Both the position numbers and the translations under genes were made by a program. DNA of 64,000 bases. Origin: Protopterus annectens (Eukaryota > Chordata > Ceratodontiformes > Protopteridae). A model generated the notes under the pieces. The model was not told where the DNA came from. It did no database searches and was given only the letters and a program-made list of their open reading frames with translations. Below are positions 54,226 to 64,000 of this stretch, one piece after another; the first letter of the stretch is position 1; each line of letters opens with the position of its first letter. The stretch covers positions 696,488,306 through 696,552,305 of the forward strand of contig NC_056748.1 of the NCBI RefSeq assembly GCF_019279795.1. Direction: 5' to 3'.

Positions 54226-54720
54226 TTGAAATTTGTCCCTATTTTTGGGGTTGTATTCTCCCATTATTGGCTTTGTCCAGGTTTTTTGTGCCAAGAGGTT
54301 GAGAGCTATGGTGAGAACGGAATTCACTGAATATATGTTGGGGTTGTATTCCCCCATTACTGGCTTTGTCCAGGTGTTTTGTGCTAAGAGGTTGAGATCT
54401 ATGGTGAGAAGTGAGAAATGAATTCACTAAACAATAGCCATTTAAGTTTCAGTCTTCCTGTCTTTCATTTCAAGAAACTGCTGATTTGGCATAGTGGTAT
54501 GTTGTTCTGGCTGTAGTGCACAGGGTCCTGGGTTCACGACTTGGCAGTGAAATGCATGGTGGTAACACAACACTTTATTCTAGCAACTTTCCAAAACTGT
54601 ACAAGCAATGTTTAAAATGTGTCCCTGGTTTTTGGGCTTTTGTCCCTCCCCCAAAATAAATTTTGTCTTTTTCCAGATTTCTTGCGCTGTAAAGTTGAGA
54701 GATACAGTTGAGTGTTGAGT
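54226..54720. repeat. Repeated right-end modules of the hAT-like element
   Basis: Units near 54235-54305, 54340-54405 and 54613-54715 resemble the true right end at 56440-56498. Shared blocks are TTTGTCCAGG, GTGCCAAGAGGTTGAGAG and CTATGGTGAGA. GAATTCACT motifs lie between them. Confidence 0.7.
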
Positions 54721-54860
54721 GGATTTTACAAGCAGCTGAGAGCTTCAGGGAACGAGAAGTTTAGTGTTGCTTATGCTGAGTCTGCTTACATTGTTAATAG
54801 CATAACAGGTTAAGCACTTGCTTTTGATGCAGAAGGTTGTGGGTTCTTACTCCCACAGTA
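54480..54860 (+). other. Two tRNA-like (SINE-head-like) modules
   Basis: At 54485-54550, TTGGCATAGTGGTATG and GGGTTCACGAC resemble box A and box B. At 54798-54860, AACAGGTTAAGCACTTGC and GTGGGTTCTTACTCCCAC resemble a tRNA D-arm and T-arm. No A-rich tail is clear. They may be decayed tRNA-derived SINE heads. Confidence 0.35.
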
Positions 54861-55405
54861 TGTAGATGCATTGCTGATATTCTACTGTGTTGTTGTACTT
54901 TTAAAGTGGTTGGGTGCAACAAGTCAAGGGTGTAGCTACAGATACAACAGAAGTGAGACAATGTCATGCACAAGAGCATTTGTGCCTCAGTGGAAAGAGC
55001 AAAAACTATCAATAACCCAAATTCAGGAACAGAAAATCAGAATTATTATGTTCTGTGCTGCATTATAAACAAGTACAGTCATTTCCAGCATTCAAGATAA
55101 AACACATTTTTCCACTGTAGACAGTGGAGAAGCAAGAGTGGCCAGTTAACAGCACCTGGACTACAATGATAGTTTTGATACTTCAGGATGAATGTAGGAG
55201 AGGGTCTGTCAGTACTTGGACTAAAAACTGGAAGTCTTAAAACATGCAGTTCGCCTAGTTTATTTTGTTGTGCATTTACAGCTATTGAGTTGATCTGATA
55301 ACATAAATCAGAGTAAGTCAAGCAAAAAACTGAAATTGAAAATAAGTTCGAGAAGCTGTGCAAGATGTCCATGGCTTACACTACTGTCATTCTATTTACA
55401 TGAAA

Positions 55406-55408
<3 letters not shown>

Positions 55409-55465
<57 letters not shown>

Positions 55466-55766
55466 CTACTTCGAAATGCCAAAATTCCAGAATGCAAACA
55501 GCCATATGACAGACATTCAGAACCTAACATTTCGAGTGCATCCACAGAAAGGAAAATAAAATTTCCTTTAAACTACTAGCAGGGGGGCTACGCCCCTCAC
55601 AACCCCCGTAAGTTTAATATACCAACTCCGAGATCGCACTACAGTGCAGGAATGGAAATCCTTCCATTCCACACTTAGTGATATGCGGGTTTCACATTGT
55701 CAGTATTCCGAATGTCGGCCATATGGCTGTCGGCATTCTGGAATTTCGGCATTGTGAATGGGACCC

Positions 55767-55830
<64 letters not shown>
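55409..55830. mobile_element. Palindromic MITE-like unit between (TA)n tracts
   Basis: (TA)n at 55409-55457 and 55770-55819 enclose inverted arms of about 50 bp (about 55472-55525 and 55703-55754, both with AAATTCCAGAATGC or its complement and a CCATATG core). About 175 bp of spacer lies between. Most arm differences are CG-to-CA or CG-to-TG, suggesting decay of methylated CpG in the left arm. It may be a miniature inverted-repeat element that targets TA. Confidence 0.55.
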
Positions 55831-56506
55831 GAAGTAGACTTTGCATTTTGTTTCATTGCTTACTGGAAAAATGTTCAAACAACTTTAAAATGTGCTCAGA
55901 GTCAAACAAGTGTGCTGTATTATACAAAGAATATAATGTAATAACATCAGGTAGATGTATCAAAGAACACATGTATGTTTCTTTTTTCGTGTGCAAGGGG
56001 CCTATGACTTGAAAACAACCCAAAGGTATCCACCACTGGCCAGATGCATTTTCTTTGGATGTGGTGCGGTTTTCAATGCTGTTTCAATGCGAGTTTCAAG
56101 GGCAGAGAAGTTTTAATGCTAAATCTATTTTCATTGTGAGACAGTATTGCTTTGTTTAGCAGATGTGTATTAGTGTTTGTGCATTGTGCTATAAAATGTA
56201 AAATAAAATCCAAATAATCATTGCAGAAGTAAAGCAGTATGCGCAGTAGTGTTTATGGTAAATGGGGTGAAATAGCCTGGTAGTGGGACATTGGAATAAC
56301 TGCAGGGGGACTCTGGGGCCACATTTTGGTTCTCTGTTCTTCAGTTTGCGTTTGAAAGTTGGTATCCCACAATTCCATCGGAGTGGATGGGGTTATGTAA
56401 TTATGTATGCAAATTTTATGTTAATCAGCGTACAAATTTGTACCTATTTTTCATGGGCCTTTGTCCAGATTTTTGATTTTTCCAGGTTGAGAGCTATGGT
56501 CAAATG

Positions 56507-57560
56507 GGATAAGATGATCCTTCCAATAGAAAGAGGTGGTTTAGAATTACCTTATTTGAAGGGAAATTTTAGAGCTACACAGTTAAGACTCGTATACAAA
56601 ACACAAGCAGAAAGCTGTAATTCAAAGTAGAAAGGGATGAGGAGGATGATGATGATGATGAAGCAGGGTGGAAATTCAAGAAATAAGGAAAGAGTGGGAT
56701 TTTGGATAGAAATTCTTAAGGACACTAACAGCAGCCATACAAAACATTACATTCAGAAAGTATTTTCATAGTTAAGTACTAGACTAGCTGCCCTTACTGG
56801 CTATTTTGAGCCAAGCCAATTTCCCTTTTTGTGCTCAAAATAACCTATCCCATTTGGTTATCGACTGACCTTACCCATCCCATGGTTGAAAATTATACAT
56901 TAACCCTAATGAGAATAAATGGGATCATACCACAGATAATTTGATAATGATTTTGGTATTCTAGAACTGTGCCAACATGAGAAAGGAGAGTTTGCCGATA
57001 GGGATGATAGGGTACAAAGAATAGGCAAAAGGGGGTGGGAATTTACTGGAGAAAACTGGCAAAGTAACTAAGGTACTGGAGCAAATAACTAGAGAGGGAA
57101 AAGTAATAAGAGGCCAAAAAGACATCTGGACTGCAGGCTACAGACTACCTTCCCTATCAGGGACTGATAGAGTATAAGCAAACAGAAAGGGGTAGGGGAA
57201 TCCTAAGTGAAAACTCTGCTCTGGCAGAGTTTTTAGTTGAATCTAGAACAGAAGCTGTCATTAAAAATGGATAATTATTAGGGCAAATAAAATATTGCAT
57301 GATAACTACAGGAATCAGAAAATTAGAAAAAAAATTGGAAGAGAGACTGAATAAGCAATTTACAAAGAATCAATGGGAGGACATGTGTATGGCTCCCAAA
57401 CATACAACAAAGTCTAGAAGATTTAATATCTTTGCCTGGAAGGGCTTGCATAGGTATTTTTTGTACCCCAAGCGGACTCCAAATAATTTTTTCCCTCAGG
57501 TAGATAGCAAATGTTGGAGGTGTGACGGGGAAAATAGGTAACTGGGAACAGATGTTTTGG
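56507..57560 (+). pseudogene. L1-3 ORF2 C-terminal region
   Basis: After the hAT-like element the frame reads WDKMILPIERGGLELPYLKG, the conserved L1 P-x-x-x-G-G-L box, then NFRATQLRLVYKTQ. A (GAT)n run lies at 56640-56662. The frame 57299-57541 shows NIFAWKGLHRYFLYPKRTP and DSKCWRCDGENR, the L1 C-terminal Cys motif (C-x2-C), with HxFWECP-like residues in the next frame. Frameshifted. Confidence 0.8.
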
Positions 57561-58096
57561 GAGTGTAATGAGTTGGAAGATTTTATAAATTCACTACACA
57601 GTACTTTGTCAGAAATACTGAGTCAGCAAATGGGTGTAACTAAGAAAAGTATTTTTTTTTTTTTTTGAGCTGGAATACAGGATCTAAATTGCCTAGACAT
57701 AAGCCCTTGTTAAGTTTAATTCTGGTGGCTACCAAAAAAGGAATTACTAGAAAATGGAAATCAAAGTCTAAACCAACTATATTTGTAGTACTGAATATTG
57801 TAACAGATAAAAGAACTGGAAGTGGGATCTTTAGAAAAGGGTAGGAGAAGAATACATAGAGAAAAAAATGGAAATTGTGGGAACAATACAATCAAAATTA
57901 ATGTTTTGGAGGAGGAGTGAGGTTTAAGGGAAGACAGGAATTGATCAAATTATGCAATGTTGGATTGATAATTATAAAAAAGAATAGCTGTCCTGTATAA
58001 TGTTTGCAACTGGAATATTGTTCACATGGTTTGTTTTATTTTATATAATTGTATGTTTGCCTGTGTCTTAAGTGATAATTCAATAAAGGTGTTGAA
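57561..58096 (+). other. L1-3 ORF2 end and 3' UTR
   Basis: Contains a T-run (57652-57666) and ends with GTTTGCCTGTGTC, then AAGTGATAATTCAATAAAGG, shared with 60130-60180 and with the 3' end of L1 copy 1 (inverted, about 735-770). AATAAA may be the polyadenylation signal. Confidence 0.7.
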
Positions 58097-59459
58097 CAGT
58101 CTATACTACTGTACATAAAAGCAGGTATTTGAATACTCACAATAACAGCTAAACTTCAAGAGGACCCTCTGTAGTGGGCATACAGGGGGGCTGTCCTCCA
58201 TGGAAGCCCTCAATGCAGATTCTTCTTTGATCTCAAGCATGCAAGCACCCTTCCTGCATAAGCCATGTCATTCATATGCTAGATGGGGAGACAGCACTTC
58301 CCTCAAATAAATTTTCCCAGATTTAACACCCATGGAGCACTCAACATTTCCAAGATAAAGAAATTAAATTATAATACTAGAATATAGATAGCAGTTCCAC
58401 ACAAAGAAGAAGAAGAGACCATTCAATACAGGGATGAAACTGAGAAGGATAAAAAAAAACAAAAAAAAAAAAACAAAAAAAAACTACCCACTGCAGACCG
58501 CCTTCTTTTTTACTTTAAGATCATTTGGTAACTGTGAGTACTGACTAGTCTGTTGCAGCTTACTTTAAGGAGCCTTTCGATTTGGATATACAAAGAATCC
58601 CTGACAAAATTCATTCTCTCCTAATAAAAGGTAAGCAGTAGCAAGAAAGTCAGTCTGATAAAAATAATGGAATTGGAAGGCAGAATTGTGCTGTGTGGGG
58701 GAGCTAAAGGAAGCTCTGTTGCTGGGACTGGAAATCCACAGCCAATGTGCTTGGTAAAGGTAAGTGCTGAGGACCAACAGAAGGTGGTGGCTGTGGCAAA
58801 ATTCTGCAATGGACACATTCTTGAAATAAGTACTGAAGTTAGCTCCAAACCTGGTAAAGTGACATTTACTGTGCAGGCCAATGGTCAGATGATTTCATGA
58901 TGACAAAAGACTGAGTTGGCAAGCCACTTAGAAAGGGTCTTGTTTAACAAATGTCAACCCCTCTTTAATTGCAGCAAGATTGAGATAAATAAATGTCATT
59001 CAAAACTTACCTACCTACTAGAGATAACATTTCAGCTGGAAACATACATCCATGACACTGTGGGGTCCCTCCTCAGATTCCACTCCTGGCAAAAAGACAG
59101 GGAATACTGAAGAACTAAGATCTCAGAAACTTGATATGGAAGAAACTGACATATCCAGCCCAAAAAGGCATGTGACCTTTATGGAAAACCAAATGCAGCT
59201 CTATACAAATGAGCACCTCTCACATAAAAACATTCCCTGTGGACATGATGGCTACCAGAAGCCAAGTATTCCAAGACAAACCAAGTCTACAAACTAGCAG
59301 ACTAATGGACAGGTGGTGAGCCCATCAATATAGCTTATATATCACAAGAAGTGCCAGTTATAACATCTGAATGTCAATGTGTTCTGGATGAGCTTCCCAT
59401 GAAGTGTTTATTTAAACTGATTTCTAGAAGAAATGTTTATCACCGGACATGTAGCTCCT
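58097..59459. other. Unassigned sequence with an A-rich tract
   Basis: No element match. 58449-58483 is almost pure A with single C interruptions. The 77-codon frame 58667-58900 (+) starts MELEGRIVLCGGAKGSSVAG and has no family I recognise; it is probably a chance frame. Confidence 0.4.
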
Positions 59460-60180
59460 TGTAGCTAAACATTAGCATATTCAAAATGTGAAGCAATATG
59501 TATGGCTCACAAACATGCAACAAATTCTAGAAGATTTTTGCCTGGAAGTGTTTGTACATGTACTTGTATGCCTTAAGCAGATTCATATTTTTTCTTCAAG
59601 TAGCTGACAAATGTTGGAGGTGTAATGGTCAAGAAAAGGTACTGGGAGCATATGTTCTGAGTGTAATGAGTCGGCAAACTTTAAAAATGTCCTACAGAGT
59701 ACTCTGACAGAAATACTGGGTAAGCAAATGTGTGTAGCTAAGGAAATGACTATTTGCTGGGAATCAGGATCTGAATTGCCTAGATACAGTAAAGCTTTGT
59801 TAAGATTCATTCTGGTGGCTGCCAAAAAGCAATAATAGAAAATGGAAATCAAAGTCTAAACCAACTATACTTGATGTAGTGAATATTTTAGAGAGAGATA
59901 AAAGAACAAGGAGTTGGGTAGTTAGAAAAGGGTAGGAGTACATTACATTGAAAAAATGGAAATTGTGGGAATAATATAAGCAGAAAATGTTTTGAAGGAG
60001 GAATGAGGTTTCACTGTAGGAAGGAATTGAACAATTGATGTACTGTTGGTTTGATTATTTGTATAGAACAATATATGTGATGCATTGTGTAAATGAGACC
60101 TTGTTAACATGGTTCGATTACCTTCATATAAATGTAAATTTGCCTGTGTGACAAGTGATAATTCAATAAAGGTGTTTTTT
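59460..60180 (+). mobile_element. L1-like LINE 3' fragment (copy 4)
   Basis: Matches L1-3 from about 57370 to 58096: the GTATGGCTCACAAACATGC block, TGTTGGAGGTGTAATGG (the Cys motif region), and the 3' end AAGTGATAATTCAATAAAGG at 60150-60170. 5'-truncated, no open frame. Confidence 0.8.
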
Positions 60181-60544
60181 AAATGAATTAGTATATTTAA
60201 AGCTACAATTTCTGTACAAAATATGCCCTGGGCTTTTTATATTAAATAGAAAATATTTTAATAAATGAAGCAGTCTTCAGTACAAATTTTAAGTCTCAGA
60301 TTGTGGTTCTATGTCCAGTTTTGTGAATGATATTCTAAAGCTGAAAATATTTAAGACGCTGTAGTCTCTGGACATTGGATCTTCCATTCTGGACTGCTCC
60401 TACAGAATTGCAAGTTTATTTGGAAGCAAGGCTAGAGGTGCCATTCTCTGCCAAATTCTTCCTATTACAGTTCTGACAAGTCTCCTTGCAAGTACTGGTT
60501 GCGATGATTTTGTCTTTCTTGAATTCTGACAAAGAATTCAAAAA

Positions 60545-61990
60545 ACCTCAAGTTACATGCTTTTTTGCTTATTTATACTACTTACTGCACTTTTGTATTG
60601 CCTGTCACTTACTTTTACACTGTATTTATTTACTGTGTACTAAACTACACTGTTGTACTACAACAGTCTGCTTTACTGTGCCTAGTAAATTTAATTTTAT
60701 TGCTGTTTTCGCTGTTTACAAAGCTTTTTTGTTTAGTTTCACTGTTTAAGTATTTACTGGTATTTTTCACTGTTTTTAAACTATTTGTTCTCCTTGTTCT
60801 GGTTTTCCTGCCAAGCAGTGTTTAAATAACTGATCTGTTAACTGTTTAAAATATTCTTTAGAGCCTCCTTGCTGATTGTCTGCTGTTTTAAAAGTTTTTT
60901 TAGTATCTCACTGATATTTTTCTGCCGATTTAAACATTTCCTAGTGTTTCCCGTTGAAACTAGGGTAGCTAGCAGCTGTAGCATAGTCCAAATATAGGCT
61001 TGCTGCTTCTGGAACCGTTTGTAGTCGTTTGTTTGTTCTAAGCACGTTTTCCAAACCATCTTGGATTGGAAGGGGCCTATCTACACTTTTGTGAGAGAAT
61101 CGTGCTGATTGGGACCTGTCTGAGGCTGGTCTAGGGCTTGGAAAAATCATCCCCATTGGTCCTTTTGAATATTTTTAAAGTTTTATTCAAGTTTTTAGCA
61201 TATGGTATTTAGGCCCTGCATTTGAGCAGGTTTATGTATGTTTGTACCAAGCTAAACTTAGGTGGGCTACCAACCACAACACTGAGCTGAGATGCCAGAT
61301 GACTAGAGGCTTCTGAGCTTCCAAGAAATCATAAGTTGCCCTTTTTTTTAATTATTTATACTATTTACTGCACTTTGTTATTGCCTGCTGCCTATTTCTA
61401 TACTGCATTTATTTACTCTGTATTAAACTACACTGTTGTACTGAAATTATATGCTTTATTGTGCCTGTTAAATCAAATTTTACTGTTTTTTTCACTGTTG
61501 TTAAGCTCTCTGTTCTGTTTGTTCTGGTTCTCCTACCTAGCAGTGTTTAAATAACTGATCTGTTAACTGTTTAAAACAGTCTTTAGAGCCCCCTTGCTGG
61601 TTTTCTACTGTTTAAAACAGTTTTTAGGGCCTCCTTGTTGGTTTTCTGCTGTTTTAAACATGTCTTTAGCATCTCACTGCTATTTTTCTGCTGTTTTAAA
61701 CATTCCCTAGTGTTTCCCGCTGAAACTAGGGTGGCTAGTAGCTGTAGCATAGTCCAGACACAGGCTTGCTGCTTCTGGAACTGTTTGCATTGGGTAGTGG
61801 TTTGTTTGTTCTGAGTACATTTTTTTCCCAAGCGATCTTGCATTGGAAGGGACCTATCTACACTTATGTGATAGAACTGTGCTGAAAGGGACCTGTCTGG
61901 TAAAGGGAGGCCAGTTTAGGGCTTGGAATAAGCATCTTCATTGATCCTTTTGAATCTTTTTCAAGTTTTTAGCTTCTAGTATTTAGGCCA
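60545..61990. repeat. Tandem duplication of an unidentified sequence, about 780-bp period
   Basis: Units at about 60555-61200 and 61335-61985 align almost end to end. Shared blocks include CCTAGTGTTTCCCG, TAGCTGTAGCATAGTCCA, CTTGCTGCTTCTGGAAC and GGACCTGTCTG. Inside each unit a motif of about 42 bp, TCTGCTGTTTTAAACA plus TTTAG, is repeated two to four times (clearest at 61560-61720). Coding frames are short. It could be paired LTRs or a satellite-like array. Confidence 0.65.
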
Positions 61991-62286
61991 TATGCCACAC
62001 CGTCTGTATACAGCACCTTTGTTGATCTGTCCGCACACCCACTCCCACTGGGAACCCCTCAGAGACTGAACACTGTTCGTACATGAGTCATTGGGTCCTT
62101 GTACATAGCCTTCCCTAATTCTACCAATGTTTCTGGGATTTCAAACCACTGCAGTACTGCTGAAATCAGCTTTCTTGGGACCTTGTTATGTGCTTTCTCC
62201 AAGTCTAAGAATGTCCACATGGACTCTCCTTATCTCTAGCTTCTTCTCAACTGTCGCACTGCAAGCATCAGGTAAGTTGTCCAAGA

Positions 62287-62348
62287 GACGATAAAAAATT
62301 GCTGAACCAACCCAAGGCTTGGGTTGGTTCAGCAATTTTTCTATCGTC
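62287..62348. repeat. Near-perfect palindrome, 30-bp arms, 1-bp centre
   Basis: Left arm 62287-62316 (GACGATAAAAAATTGCTGAA...) and right arm 62318-62348 differ by one inserted base. Weaker symmetry extends outward (TTGTCCAA and TTGGATAA). It could extrude a long hairpin. Confidence 0.9.
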
Positions 62349-62796
62349 CATTGGATAATTTATGTGTTAGTGCTGTGTTTTGCAGCACTGCTTGGTGAAC
62401 CATTTTCTGCTCTTTCTGAGTCTGTTTCTTGGGATTATCAGGTAAATTGTGTTGCATCCTGATCTGAATCTGAACTGCTAGTCTCCCATCTTACATTCTA
62501 CTACTCTGCATATCCGTGTATTAATCACACTCTCCAGAACTTTCATACAACATGACAGGGATTTGATGCCTCTGTACTGCCCACAGTTGTGTTGGATGTC
62601 CCCATTGTTCTTCTACACTGTCATCTGGGATATGCCTCTCTCCACACTGTGAGTACTCTTAGAAGCCATTTCTCTCCTATCTCACCCAGCATCTTTATCA
62701 TATCTGCTGTGACCTCATCTCAGCCTGCTGCTTTCCCCAACTTCATTTTCCTTAGTGCTATTCTTACTTCTTCTAGAGTGGGCTCCTCCTCTTCTC

Positions 62797-63132
62797 TCAT
62801 CGTAGGCTGTGTCTGGGGCAGTATAGCTCCTGTGGGGTTTTCATCGTAGGCTGTGTCTGGGGCAGTACAGCTTCTGTGGGGTTTTCTTCATTCAGAAGCT
62901 GCAGAAAATAGTCCTTCCATCTGCCTTTGATGTCCTGTAGAGTGGTAAACAGGTTATTGCTGGCAGCCCTCATGAAGGGTGTCTGACTATCTTCTTTATC
63001 TTTCTGTCTTTGCCTTGGAACTGGATATAGTTTCTTTGTGCCACCTGAGTCACTTTCCAAAAGCTGGGAGAGTGCCCCCGATGCCCTGTTCTTTGCTATT
63101 GCAACTCTTTTCTTAGCTTCTTTGTTAGCCAA
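62797..63132 (-). pseudogene. RTE ORF2 linker region
   Basis: 111 residues with the KEAKKRVAIAKNRASGALSQ and GRWKDYFLQLLNEENP boxes that lie between endonuclease and RT in RTE proteins. A local duplication of AGGCTGTGTCTGGGGCAGTA (about 62803-62826 and 62845-62868) sits at its C-terminal end. Flanking frames are broken. Confidence 0.75.
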
Positions 63133-64000
63133 TTATTCCTTCCTAGCCTGGTCAGTCTTTTCTATCTCCCACTTATTCCTGCACTCCTCTCCTTTCTTCC
63201 TGGACTTCTGCATTCCACCACCAGCTTTCCTTATGTACCTTATTTCCATACCTGGCTTGGCCACATATCAGTTCTGTAGTCCTTCGTATGCTGTTTTGAG
63301 TTGCTGTCATTCTTCTTCAACTCCACCTATTTTCTCCTCTTCTTGGGGTGCTAGAGCCCTGAGTAATTCCTTGAACTGTTGTAATTTCTCACCAGTCAAC
63401 TTACAGGTCTTCAGCCTGGTCTCTGTTGACCTTAGATCCTTCTCTGACCACTGTTTGCAGCTGATTGTGGCAACCAGTGGTTTATGCTGTAGGTTGACTT
63501 TTTCACTGGGGATTACTTTGCAATCATTGATTCTACACCAGTGCCATTTCCTTACTAGGAGGAAGTCAACCTCAGTTGCATGTTGGCCACTCTTGTATGT
63601 GATCTTGTGACTCTCTCTTTCTGAACCATATCAAACCAAATGTCTAGAATGGCCTTTCTTTATTGATGTTGCCTCACCCATGTGGACCCAGGCAATCCTC
63701 ATATCCTGTTGTGTTTGACCTGATATGTGCATTCAAGTCCCCCATTATCAACACCAATTCATGTTGTCCTGCTTTATCTAGCAGGTCCTGCAACTGCTGC
63801 GTGAATGCACTCTTTTCTTTGTTATCACAACCCTGTTGTGGGACATTGGCTGAGATTATGAATACTCACCTCTCATTACACTGAAATCTGAGTGCCATCA
63901 GTCTGCTTGTTTGCGCAGCACTGCACAGCTGTGCGCCAAAGCTGGACAGTTAACCAACAAATTTTCCCTAAAACCCAGGCAGAAATATCCATCCACAGCT

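Larger units (their letters stand above)
53136..56498. mobile_element. hAT-like DNA element, non-autonomous, 8-bp TSD
   Basis: A 3363-bp insertion in L1-3. Flanks GTCAAATG at 53128-53135 and 56499-56506 are a perfect 8-bp TSD. Termini are CATACCTCCCAACC and, inverted, CATAGCTCTCAACC (12 of 14 identical). The TSD length fits hAT or a related superfamily. There is no transposase frame. The interior holds short-unit repeats, four near-copies of the right subterminal region, tRNA-like modules and a palindromic (TA)n-bounded insertion. Confidence 0.75.
47075..58096 (+). mobile_element. L1-like LINE, copy 3, heavily interrupted
   Basis: A plus-strand L1-like copy in the pieces 47075-53135 and 56499-58096. 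It runs from the ORF1 coiled coil through the inter-ORF region, endonuclease, RT and C-terminal zinc-knuckle region to a 3' UTR ending AATTCAATAAAGGTGTTG. Interruptions: (TA)n at 47988, a candidate TTAA element at 49045, an inverted SINE tail at 49815, V-SINEs at 50175 and 52573, and a hAT-like element at 53136. The 5' end is truncated inside ORF1. Stops are frequent. Confidence 0.85.
62000..64000 (-). mobile_element. RTE-like LINE, degenerate, running off the window
   Basis: A minus-strand RTE. Translation near 63750 gives HELVLIMGDLNAHI (endonuclease G-D-x-N), then ITYKSGQHATEVDFLLVRK and KVNLQHKPLVATI. Frame 63132-62797 gives NKEAKKRVAIAKNRA and GRWKDYFLQLLNEENP, the linker before the RT. 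RT traces (HVDILRLGESTX-like, conceptual) lie at 62000-62300. It contains a 62-bp palindrome at 62287. The start is beyond 64000. Confidence 0.8.

Noticed and set aside
54226-54720. CRISPR-like direct repeats
   Set aside because: The units are long, imperfect and unevenly spaced, with no cas genes. They are duplicated ends of the hAT-like element.
58667-58900. 77-codon frame with a Gly/Ala-rich start, as a possible host exon
   Set aside because: No recognised domain and no clear splice context. A frame of this length is expected by chance.

Overview
The window is eukaryotic, almost certainly a vertebrate with a very large, transposon-dense genome. I found no host protein-coding exon, tRNA gene, rRNA gene or prokaryotic feature. 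The mix is L1-like and CR1-like LINEs, RTE LINEs, two families of DIRS tyrosine-recombinase retrotransposons, a Penelope-like element (PLE) with a GIY-YIG endonuclease, and tRNA-derived SINEs with a V-SINE-type core. It fits a lungfish best; salamander or caecilian is the main alternative. The species is inference, not read from the sequence.

Layout. 1-664: 3' end of a family-II DIRS element (+). 721-4317: internally deleted L1 (-) between imperfect target-site duplications (TSDs). 4430-11100: four CR1 copies or fragments in both orientations plus a SINE/LINE tail. 11101-19139: unassigned sequence split by a complete family-I DIRS element (DIRS-a, 11885-17424). 19140-19370: CR1 scrap. 19480-40265: one L1 copy (L1-2) split by a family-II DIRS (20424-27197, itself carrying an RTE fragment) and by a family-I DIRS (DIRS-b, 27480-39346). 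DIRS-b contains another family-I DIRS (DIRS-C, 30404-36688), which contains a 709-bp DIRS 5'-end fragment. 40375-47065: a CR1 copy split by a 6-kb head-to-head inverted PLE dimer with a 14-bp TSD. 47075-58096: a third L1 copy (L1-3) split by SINEs, a candidate TTAA-flanked element, an expanded (TA)n tract and a 3.36-kb hAT-like element with an 8-bp TSD. 59460-60180: another L1 3' end. 60540-61990: an unexplained tandem duplication. 62000-64000: degenerate RTE (-) containing an almost perfect 62-bp palindrome.

How the parts work together. The elements are parasites layered in time. The L1 and CR1 copies are decayed hosts; the DIRS and PLE copies are younger guests. The family-I DIRS termini can be placed to the nucleotide because removing DIRS-C restores DIRS-b co-linearly, and removing DIRS-b restores L1-2 co-linearly, with no target duplication. 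Each DIRS copy shows terminal repeats plus an internal complementary region that joins the two ends. The best-preserved gene is the right-hand PLE copy, with an uninterrupted reverse transcriptase/GIY-YIG frame; a hammerhead-ribozyme-like motif lies in the 3' region of both PLE copies. Most other coding regions carry frameshifts or stops and are called pseudogenes.
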